NCBI GenBank assembly: GCA_022648295.1
Contig: JALCME010000007.1
Coordinates: 1 to 64,000, forward strand
Direction: 5' to 3'
DNA from: Bacteroides sp.
Lineage (GTDB): Bacteria > Bacteroidota > Bacteroidia > Bacteroidales > Bacteroidaceae
Length of the DNA: 64,000 nucleotides
Shown: one piece after another, positions 18,184 to 27,763 of the stretch
Layout: each line of letters begins with the position of its first letter
Numbering within the stretch: the stretch's first letter is position 1
Position numbers and translations under genes: made by a program
Notes under the pieces: model-generated
What the model was told of the DNA's origin: nothing
What the model saw: the letters and a program-made list of their open reading frames with translations, nothing else
Database searches by the model: none

Positions 18184-19446
18184 TTATTCTTCATGTAAAG
18201 CCTCAGCCGGTTGAATATTCATTGCACGATGCGCAGGAAAGCAGATTCCAATAACAACCATAGACGCCATCAATAACCACGCCTCCGCAGACCCTAAAAG
18301 AAAACGGACAAAACTCCATTTAACCGGCCAAGTTGTTATTAGTTCCGTTCGTCCGATTGAAAATTCAGAGATGCCGATATTATAACATATAACCATAGCG
18401 GGAACAGCAGCTAAAGTCAGCAGAAGCAGCCCCTCTCCAGTTAACATACGAAATATTCCGGTTCTGGTACATCCCATACTTAACCGTAACGCTACTTCAC
18501 CCCGTCTTTTCCTTGTACGTAGCCAAAACGTACCAATCAAGCCTAAAAAGACATTTGCCAGCAGAAATACGGCAATAATGGTTTGACTATTTACTTTATC
18601 AACATCCCCACGCATCACTTCATACTGCAACTGCTGATTGGAGAATGGAGCGGCATCTGCAACAAACATATTATCCGTATCCAATCGCGGAGCTATATCC
18701 TTCAAAAAATGGCTGCGATAATCTGCTCCATCTGCGTGTTCCTTTACCCGGAATACAATTTGACCTTGATCGTTCAGCAGATCTTTATCTTTTTTATTCT
18801 CATCCAAACGCGTAAAACACCATGCCGCATCCGCACCATAACGCCACCCTCGGAACCGTCCGATAATTCCATATTGCCGGACGGAATACAAAGAATCCCC
18901 AACCCAGCGCAAAGGAGTATCACGAGAAAATTTCGGCATCTCTTCACGGAAAAGGTCAAATGCACCTTCGCTTAAAATAACGGAATTATCATTTGCTGGC
19001 ATCTTATCAAACTGGTGGTTTTTATCTTCATTCATTCGAAACACACGGGTATATCCTTTAGTGGATTCAATCATACGCACATCCACTCCCACAGAATCTG
19101 CTGCAGCCAAAGAACTATAGCTACTACTTCCACTCATAGGCAGACTCCAATAACAAAAACAGGCAGCTTCAACCGTGGGCTCTTCTCTCAATTTCTTTAA
19201 AATACTGACATATTTATCAGCACGCGACAGCGTTGAGTCCTTGCTCTCTCCTCCCATAATCATCGAAAGTTGATATACATGATTTATATTGTATCCTAAT
19301 GGTTTATAAAAAGTATATTTCATGCAGCCCAAAGAGTCACAAAGAAACCACAAGACAATAAATACCAGAAAAAGTTCCGCCAATACCCATCCGTTAGAAC
19401 GGAAACGGGAAAATATCATACGAAGATTATGTAATACGAATTTCAT
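18184..19446 (-). CDS. FtsX-like permease, type B of pair 2
   Basis: A 420-residue permease. The anchor GWVLAELFLVFIVLWFL lies at about residues 19-35. A 240-residue periplasmic region is followed by FWLRTRKRRGEVALRLSMG, a good type B coupling segment, two more membrane segments, and IQPAEALHEE at the C-terminus. The start is 10 bp after A2. The overlapping plus-strand ORF at 18583-18975 is a shadow of this gene. Confidence 0.8.
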   Translation of the reverse strand: MKFVLHNLRMIFSRFRSNGWVLAELFLVFIVLWFLCDSLGCMKYTFYKPLGYNINHVYQLSMIMGGESKDSTLSRADKYVSILKKLREEPTVEAACFCYWSLPMSGSSSYSSLAAADSVGVDVRMIESTKGYTRVFRMNEDKNHQFDKMPANDNSVILSEGAFDLFREEMPKFSRDTPLRWVGDSLYSVRQYGIIGRFRGWRYGADAAWCFTRLDENKKDKDLLNDQGQIVFRVKEHADGADYRSHFLKDIAPRLDTDNMFVADAAPFSNQQLQYEVMRGDVDKVNSQTIIAVFLLANVFLGLIGTFWLRTRKRRGEVALRLSMGCTRTGIFRMLTGEGLLLLTLAAVPAMVICYNIGISEFSIGRTELITTWPVKWSFVRFLLGSAEAWLLMASMVVIGICFPAHRAMNIQPAEALHEE

Positions 19447-19456
19447 AAGGCAATTG

Positions 19457-20728
19457 TTATCTATCGTTTAATGAATCCACAATAGTATGGCGAGCAGCCA
19501 ACCAGGCAGGTAATCCTGCACTCAACATATTAATCAAGAAGCAGAACAGGAAAGCCAAGAAAAAGACCCAAGGATTAAATAAGGCTCCCATACTTAAAGA
19601 AAAATCTCCGGATGTTCCAATATTCTGACCGTTTGTAAATAACCATATACGCATACCATACACCGCCAAATAGCTCAAGCATAAGCCCAATAAACCACCC
19701 AACAAGGTTAGCAACATATTCTCATTAAGAATTTGTCTAACCAATATCCCGCGAGTTGCACCGAAGGCTTTACGTACCCCCAATTCACTAATGCGTTGTT
19801 GCATACGGCTGTTGCTTAGTCCACACAAATTGAGTGAAGGCACTAATAAGATAATGGCAAGAGCTATGATATATTGTAAATATAGCAAACTTAAATTAGG
19901 CCTTACATTAACCCACACATGATTAACATGTGCTACGATCCCATCCGGCTGATCCATAATATCCAATTGCATATCCCTCATCCCGGCATTCACATCTTTC
20001 ACCAGTTTAGTTATCCCTTGTTTAATAACCGGGATATCGTCAGTATTGCGTGGTAATGCCACAACCGTCATTCCACCTCCATAACTCGATTCGGAAGTAA
20101 TATTCAGATAGCTGGAAGGATACATTGTCCACACTTGGGCATAAGCATCTTTAGCCGTAACAGACACGTCTTTAACCACCCCGCAAATACGTGCAACTTC
20201 ACGATTAAGCAATATGTTTTGCCCTGATACATCAGTTTTGCCAAACACTTTACGAGCTACAGATGCTGAAATAACTATAGCTTTTGTACCATTAATACGA
20301 TCTTCTTCCGTAAATCCATGTCCATTCAAAAACTGGAATCGAAATATCTTCCAAAATCCGGGATCAGATTTCTTCAAGTCCACTTTCACCCGATTTGAAC
20401 CATCCGCCATAGAAACCAAAGCAATATCCGGCGAAGAAAAAGCCGTACACACAATTACTTTTTTTAAAGGCATTACACATGCTTTCATGAAAGCAGGAGA
20501 ACATTCTCCCCAATTGTTCCTTTCATTATCTTTGCTGTGCAAGTGCATTGCACTAAAATAAAGGCAGGAGCTTCTGTTTACCTCCGGCTCTAAATCGGAA
20601 TATTTCGTCTTTCCTGTTATGACAATAGCCATAATCATAGTAATGGCAAATGCAGTACCTAATATTGAGATTATACTTAATAGAAGGTTTTGGCGTAATA
20701 ATGTAAAGGTTTGGCGAATAATATGCAT
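19457..20728 (-). CDS. FtsX-like permease, type A of pair 2
   Basis: A 423-residue permease directly after the ATPase gene (12 bp). The anchor LLSIISILGTAFAITMIMA is at about residues 16-34, the periplasmic domain has GHGFTEEDR and ARKVFGKTDVSGQN, and the coupling helix ELGVRKAFGATRG is close to the FtsX consensus. The tail is PAWLAARHTIVDSL. Its closeness to the ATPase makes pair 2 the best candidate for the ancestral transporter core of the cassette. Confidence 0.8.
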   Translation of the reverse strand: MHIIRQTFTLLRQNLLLSIISILGTAFAITMIMAIVITGKTKYSDLEPEVNRSSCLYFSAMHLHSKDNERNNWGECSPAFMKACVMPLKKVIVCTAFSSPDIALVSMADGSNRVKVDLKKSDPGFWKIFRFQFLNGHGFTEEDRINGTKAIVISASVARKVFGKTDVSGQNILLNREVARICGVVKDVSVTAKDAYAQVWTMYPSSYLNITSESSYGGGMTVVALPRNTDDIPVIKQGITKLVKDVNAGMRDMQLDIMDQPDGIVAHVNHVWVNVRPNLSLLYLQYIIALAIILLVPSLNLCGLSNSRMQQRISELGVRKAFGATRGILVRQILNENMLLTLLGGLLGLCLSYLAVYGMRIWLFTNGQNIGTSGDFSLSMGALFNPWVFFLAFLFCFLINMLSAGLPAWLAARHTIVDSLNDR

Positions 20729-20740
20729 GGCTTGCTATTT

Positions 20741-21406
20741 TTATTCCACTTGGCGTCCATCAAAGAAACGTATGGTACGACTGGTCTGCTTGGCTTGCTC
20801 TTCATTATGTGTCACCATCACAATGGTACGCCCGTCTTCTTTATTCAACTGATGCAACAATTCCATTACTTCCGCTCCCATTTTGGAATCCAAGTTACCG
20901 GTAGGTTCGTCAGCAAGGATAATTTCAGGATTGCCAATAATAGCACGGGCAACAGCAACACGTTGACATTGACCACCGGAAAGTTGTGTAGGCATGTGTC
21001 GCATACGGTGACTTAAACCAACCTTTTGCAGAACTTCTTCCGCCAACCGACGACGCTCTTTGGCCGAAACCTTACGATACAATAATGGAAGCTCCACATT
21101 ATCCACCACGTTTAATGAATTGATCAAATGGAAAGATTGAAACACAAAGCCAAGTTTCTTATTACGAAAAGAGGCTAATTCTTTATCTTTCATACCTTCC
21201 GTGCGTATGCCGTCAATTTCGACCGCTCCACTGGTAGGTGCATCCAATAATCCCATAATATTCAATAAGGTAGATTTTCCACACCCTGAAGGTCCCATAA
21301 TACTAAGAAATTCTCCTTTATCCACTTCGAGATTGACATTCTCCAATGCAACGGTTTCAATCTCATTGGTCCGATAAATCTTGTTTATCCCAGTTAACTT
21401 AATCAT
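20741..21406 (-). CDS. MacB/LolD-type ABC transporter ATPase
   Basis: A 221-residue stand-alone nucleotide-binding subunit. Walker A is GPSGCGKST at residues 38-46, the signature is LSGGQCQR (a cysteine where LSGGQQQR is usual), Walker B is IILADEPTGNLDS, and the H-loop is MVTHNEEQA. It belongs to the type VII exporter/mechanotransmission group that pairs with FtsX-like permeases. It is the only ATPase in an eleven-gene cluster with eight permeases, so it presumably energises several or all pairs. It lies between pair 1 and pair 2. Confidence 0.92.
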   Translation of the reverse strand: MIKLTGINKIYRTNEIETVALENVNLEVDKGEFLSIMGPSGCGKSTLLNIMGLLDAPTSGAVEIDGIRTEGMKDKELASFRNKKLGFVFQSFHLINSLNVVDNVELPLLYRKVSAKERRRLAEEVLQKVGLSHRMRHMPTQLSGGQCQRVAVARAIIGNPEIILADEPTGNLDSKMGAEVMELLHQLNKEDGRTIVMVTHNEEQAKQTSRTIRFFDGRQVE

Positions 21407-21442
21407 AATAATGAGTATTAAATTATTAATTTGTTATTTTTT

Positions 21443-22741
21443 TTATTCATCATGCAATGCTTCCGTCGGGGCTATTCTACTAATCCTGCGAGCTGGAATA
21501 TAAATACCAATCAAAACAACGACGAGTAAAATAAGATAGACAATTAAAGAAACTCCCACAAAATGCGGTACAAAATCGGAAACCCAATATTTATTTTGAA
21601 AAGTTCCCCAACCATTCCCCTCGTATAATCCTTCTTTAATAGCGTACTGTAAATAAAGCATGCAGCCTATCAATGTACTCAATGTTGTCAACACTACCCC
21701 TTCTCCCATTAGCAAACGAATAATATGCCCCGGAGTTCCACCAAAAGATAAGATAATTCCCACTTCCTCCCGGCGTACCCGCGTTTGCAGCCAAAATGTA
21801 CCGACAACTCCCAGACACAAGTTCATCAAAAAGAAAAGTGCTAAAGCCATATTCATACGATAAGTTCCTGTAACCCCTTCGGTAAATTCGCGATCTTCTA
21901 TCATTTTTGTGTAAGGTTTAACCGAACGCACAAATAGATTGCCAGCTCTCAAGTTTCTTGTCATCCAAGGACGGAACTCGTAAGAAAAACGATTGATACT
22001 GGCACTTGATTTCAGACGGATAGCAATAAGAGCACTTTGGGGGATATCCTGAACATTAAAGGTTAGCTGCGGTTGAAAAACTACAGGTGATGGACGCCAT
22101 GAGCTATAAGCCTTTATATCTTTCAACGTACCGATGACAGGCATATAAGTGGTATCTGTTTTGTTTGCAGAGTAACAACGCTTAGCATATATATCAGCAC
22201 TTCCAAACAAGCCTGTAGCTAAATTCTCTGTAATTACAAGATCATGATTAGTATAGTTATAATCAGACAATTTTTCCGCACTCATGCGCTTTCCTCCTTC
22301 CATACCAAAAGTCTCGAAGAAATGAGTGTGAGGTACAAAATACATAATCATACAATTGATATCCACCGTGTCTCCTTCAGCCCGGAATTGACTATTACTA
22401 TTGCCTTGGGAATTCGGATAGCAGTAGCCTAAAATAGGAGTTGCCTGTTCTACATCCGGATAATCTTTAACCCTACGTATCAATTGCAAATAGTTGTCTA
22501 CCAAATTGGCGGAATCAGCTGCCGTCTTATTATATCCCAAAGCACCAGGTTCTAAAGCACCTAATGACAGAACAAAAAGATGATCATCCTGATAGCCAAG
22601 CGGAAGATGGCGATCATGCGTCAACACAATTACCGGGTCTAATATTACCCACGTCACAACACTTACTACTATTAGTTCGGCAAACAACCAGCCATTTCGC
22701 CGGCGCCGTGCCCAAAGATTCTTAATTATTATTTTGAACAT
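21443..22741 (-). CDS. FtsX-like permease, type B of pair 1
   Basis: A 432-residue permease. Anchor GWLFAELIVVSVVTWVIL at about residues 17-34 is type B-like. The coupling segment is FWLQTRVRREEVGIILSFGG, clearly different from the EIALRM core in B2, B3 and B4, and the tail is IAPTEALHDE rather than QPxEALHEE. It is therefore the outlier of the type B set. Gaps are 52 bp to A1 and 36 bp to the ATPase gene. Confidence 0.8.
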   Translation of the reverse strand: MFKIIIKNLWARRRRNGWLFAELIVVSVVTWVILDPVIVLTHDRHLPLGYQDDHLFVLSLGALEPGALGYNKTAADSANLVDNYLQLIRRVKDYPDVEQATPILGYCYPNSQGNSNSQFRAEGDTVDINCMIMYFVPHTHFFETFGMEGGKRMSAEKLSDYNYTNHDLVITENLATGLFGSADIYAKRCYSANKTDTTYMPVIGTLKDIKAYSSWRPSPVVFQPQLTFNVQDIPQSALIAIRLKSSASINRFSYEFRPWMTRNLRAGNLFVRSVKPYTKMIEDREFTEGVTGTYRMNMALALFFLMNLCLGVVGTFWLQTRVRREEVGIILSFGGTPGHIIRLLMGEGVVLTTLSTLIGCMLYLQYAIKEGLYEGNGWGTFQNKYWVSDFVPHFVGVSLIVYLILLVVVLIGIYIPARRISRIAPTEALHDE

Positions 22742-22793
22742 AGGATATCTTATCTATTTTTTGATTCAATTATTTATAGTCACAACTTATAAC

Positions 22794-24107
22794 TCATCTC
22801 TTTTCATTTAATGAATTAATAATTGGTTTATGCAACGACCTCCATGCCGGAATTATAGCAGAAAGCATATTAAGAATTATGCATAGTACTAAGGCTGAAA
22901 TAAAAATAATCGGAGCGAACAGCATTTCTCCCGATATCGCTGGTACAACCCCATCAGGTAATTGTTCCGGCATAGACTCAAAAAGAGAAAAGACCCATAC
23001 CCTACCGGTATATAAAATACCCCATGCCAATAGCATACCAAATAAGCCACCGATAAGTGTTAATAACAAGTTTTCCCACATTACTTGCGAAAGTAGGCTG
23101 CTTCGATGGGCACCGAATGACTTACGTACCCCCATTTCAGCCAACCGTGTTTCCATACGGCTGGATATCATCCCGCTCAAATTAAGAGCCGGGACTAAAA
23201 GAAGCACTAATATAATCAGTAAATAATGTCGTATTGTCCCCCAAACCGAGAAGTCTTTAGCACCCGGATAAGCTTGAAAAACACTCTGCAAATGTGATAT
23301 CGGTTGCTTCCAAATCATTAATTTCCATTCTTTTGCATGAACCAAATTCACCTTACGTACAAGATTTTCCACTTCCAGATGTAAGGCCTGCTCCTGCTTC
23401 GCAGATTTTACAAGAAACAGAACCTGATAGTTACCCAAATAGTCAAAACTCCATGCCTTATCATAATCACGTTGAATTGTATAAGGTAAATAAATTTGCG
23501 CATAAGATTTGGGAGTAAGATAACTGCCCGCTTTTACCACTCCGGCAACTTTGCAGTCCATATAATTCAATTTAAACATACGCCCGGTCACATTACGATC
23601 AGTATCAAATAAACGACGCGCCATCTCATCCGTAATTACAGCTGAATGAATGCCACTGCTAAAATCAGCTTGTGTAAAAGGCTTACCTTCTATAAATCGA
23701 AAATCGTAGATCCGAAAGAAGGCAGTATCAGTCAACTTAACCTGAACCGGATAGTCTCCACTCTGGTCAGCAGGCTGTATATAGTTCTCGCTTTGCCAAT
23801 TCTGATATACAGCCGAAACACATTCAACATTTTTTAACGGATAAAACCACTCTTGCAAAGCTTTATATGAAGAGTATGACTGAGAAGTACCTCCACCGGA
23901 AGCAGTTTGAATCCGCACACTCGTAAGGTATAGCGTATGTTCACGATTCACTTCAGGATAGATAGGAGCTATTTTAACATAATAGGCAATAGCCATTGTC
24001 ATCGTCACAGCAATTGCAAGTCCTGTCCCCACTATATATAGGGTGCTAAACAAAGGATTCTGTTTTAATAGAACCCAAGCCTGCTTAATATAGATTTTAA
24101 TCATCAT
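22794..24107 (-). CDS. FtsX-like permease, type A of pair 1
   Basis: A 437-residue permease, the first of eight. The anchor LFSTLYIVGTGLAIAVTM is at about residues 18-35. The periplasmic part has GKPFTQADFSS and ARRLFDTDRNVTGRMF, and the coupling helix is EMGVRKSFGAHRS. The tail is PAWRSLHKPIINSLNEKR. A 7-bp inverted repeat, ACTGTTT/AAACAGT, lies at 24139-24154 just before it, between the adaptor gene and this one. Confidence 0.8.
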   Translation of the reverse strand: MMIKIYIKQAWVLLKQNPLFSTLYIVGTGLAIAVTMTMAIAYYVKIAPIYPEVNREHTLYLTSVRIQTASGGGTSQSYSSYKALQEWFYPLKNVECVSAVYQNWQSENYIQPADQSGDYPVQVKLTDTAFFRIYDFRFIEGKPFTQADFSSGIHSAVITDEMARRLFDTDRNVTGRMFKLNYMDCKVAGVVKAGSYLTPKSYAQIYLPYTIQRDYDKAWSFDYLGNYQVLFLVKSAKQEQALHLEVENLVRKVNLVHAKEWKLMIWKQPISHLQSVFQAYPGAKDFSVWGTIRHYLLIILVLLLVPALNLSGMISSRMETRLAEMGVRKSFGAHRSSLLSQVMWENLLLTLIGGLFGMLLAWGILYTGRVWVFSLFESMPEQLPDGVVPAISGEMLFAPIIFISALVLCIILNMLSAIIPAWRSLHKPIINSLNEKR

Positions 24108-24162
24108 TTAGATCGTATTTATTAGCAATATTAGGCGAACTGTTTTCAAACAGTAATTCATT

Positions 24163-25410
24163 TTAATTCAATTTCAACCTGTTCTTATTTTTGTATTCGT
24201 TCATATCACTGACCACCACCTGATCACCTGGTTTCAAACCATTAACAACTTCAACATACTCAAAATTACTATCGCCTAATTGGACTTTACGTTTCACAAG
24301 TTCATTGTCTGAATTTCGCACAAACAAATCATACTCCCCACGCCCTACATAATAAGAAGCATTTGCAATGCGCATCACATCTTCCTTCACTGCGTTCATC
24401 ACATAAACGTCAGTCTTCAATCCGGACCGAAGACGTCTATTATTATCTTGCTTCAACTGAACCGTAAATGATATCACTCCATTCCGGGAAAGCGGAGTCA
24501 CACTACTCACCGTACCTTCCAATTTTTCATTTCCTATCTTAACAATAGCTTTTCCGCCGGCAGCCACTCTATCGCCATACGTATCGGCTATTTCACCTTC
24601 TACTTTAAAATGGCTAAGGTCTGAAATAACAGCAATTTGGCTACCTTCGGACACTTGTGCCCCAATCTGATTGTTGATATAAGTCAGTATGGCTTTACGC
24701 GGTGAACGAACCTGTGCATCATCCAATGTCCGTTTCATTTCGGCAAGACTTTTACGGAACATACTAAAATCCAATTCTTGCACCTTATATTCCGCTGCAA
24801 GTACCTGCTTCTCATTTGCATATTGCTGCTTCAGTTGCTCATATTCTAATTGAGCAACATTATAGCTAAGTTCAGCCTGACGAACTTTATCCGTGGTACC
24901 CGAACCAAGACTATCCAGATACTGCTCATTACGTAATTCCACTTTCATGCGGTTCAGTTTCATCGCAGAAACCTTAATCTGCATTTGCAAATCATTCAGT
25001 TTAGTCTGATTATTCACACGAAGCTGATCTAACTTATAGCTGCGCATTTGTTCTTCATCAAGAAGTTTCTTATAATCGGTCTCCGTGCTCTGCAAATCAA
25101 GTTTCAAAATAGGCGTCCCCACATCCACGCTATCACCACCTTTTTTATAGATTTCCAGAATACGGGTATTGATCGGAGAATTTATAATTTCCTCAAAGGC
25201 AGGGACTACTTTGCCCGATGCGCTCACACTCACCTCAATGGTACCTTTATCCACAGTAGAAAATGCCAAATCTTTCTCTTTAACCCCTGTACGCATAACA
25301 GAGATAAGTATACTGATGAGCACAATACCTACAATACCAATAACTCCATAGCGAATAATCTTTTTATTCCGCTCTTTATTCCGTTCTTCTTTTGGGATTT
25401 CTCTATCCAT
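24163..25410 (-). CDS. HlyD/MacA-like periplasmic adaptor
   Basis: A 415-residue membrane-fusion protein. It has one N-terminal membrane segment (about residues 20-41) after a basic cytoplasmic tail, a lipoyl-like domain split around a long hairpin (about residues 95-230), and beta-barrel and membrane-proximal domains. Segments such as VSASGKVVPAFEE, VRSPRKAILTYI and LKPGDQVVVSD are typical of MacA/RND-type adaptors. It should link the inner-membrane permeases to a TolC-like channel, which is not encoded in the window. As first gene of the cassette it follows the sigma-54-like element. Confidence 0.9.
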   Translation of the reverse strand: MDREIPKEERNKERNKKIIRYGVIGIVGIVLISILISVMRTGVKEKDLAFSTVDKGTIEVSVSASGKVVPAFEEIINSPINTRILEIYKKGGDSVDVGTPILKLDLQSTETDYKKLLDEEQMRSYKLDQLRVNNQTKLNDLQMQIKVSAMKLNRMKVELRNEQYLDSLGSGTTDKVRQAELSYNVAQLEYEQLKQQYANEKQVLAAEYKVQELDFSMFRKSLAEMKRTLDDAQVRSPRKAILTYINNQIGAQVSEGSQIAVISDLSHFKVEGEIADTYGDRVAAGGKAIVKIGNEKLEGTVSSVTPLSRNGVISFTVQLKQDNNRRLRSGLKTDVYVMNAVKEDVMRIANASYYVGRGEYDLFVRNSDNELVKRKVQLGDSNFEYVEVVNGLKPGDQVVVSDMNEYKNKNRLKLN

Positions 25411-25456
25411 ATACTTCTATACTATTTTTAATAAAAGATTCTATATATTCACTGAT

Positions 25457-25474
25457 ATGCTAAATATATGCCAA
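25457..25474 (-). promoter_or_regulatory. candidate sigma-54 (-24/-12) promoter of the export cassette
   Basis: The minus strand reads TTGGCATATATTTAGCAT. It has GG and GC with exactly 10 bases between them, as required for sigma-54, and agrees with TTGGCAC-N5-TTGCAT except at a few positions (C to T after GGCA and TTGC to TAGC). It would start transcription about 12 nt downstream of the GC, near 25447, giving a leader of about 36 nt before the ATG at 25410. No TAnnTTTG box is seen in this gap. Confidence 0.55.
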
Positions 25475-25513
25475 AATCATAATTAACTGAATATGAGATG
25501 ATAAATAAAAATA

Positions 25514-25537
25514 AAGGTGTCCGATATCGGACACCTT
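25514..25537. promoter_or_regulatory. perfect 24-bp palindrome, candidate activator site or terminator
   Basis: AAGGTGTCCGATATCGGACACCTT is a perfect palindrome with no spacer. It is centred about 79 bp upstream of the predicted sigma-54 start site, a normal place for an NtrC-type enhancer site. It also lies 3' of the GH97 gene and on the minus strand is followed by TTATTTTTATTTAT, so it could instead, or also, terminate the glucan-locus transcript. Perfect symmetry without a loop favours protein binding, but both uses are possible. Confidence 0.55.
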
Positions 25538-25605
25538 GTACATTTTTAAAACGAAAAAGCCTTTATTATGGATTACTAAAATCCAGGCAAATAATCTATA
25601 CTTCA

Positions 25606-27759
<2,154 letters not shown>

Positions 27760-27763
27760 TTAT

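Noticed and set aside
18583-18975. 130-aa plus-strand ORF
   Set aside because: Antisense shadow of permease B2.
24139-24154. Terminator between adaptor and permease A1 genes
   Set aside because: The 7-bp inverted repeat has only two bases between arms and no T-run, so it is a poor terminator; the genes appear to be one operon.
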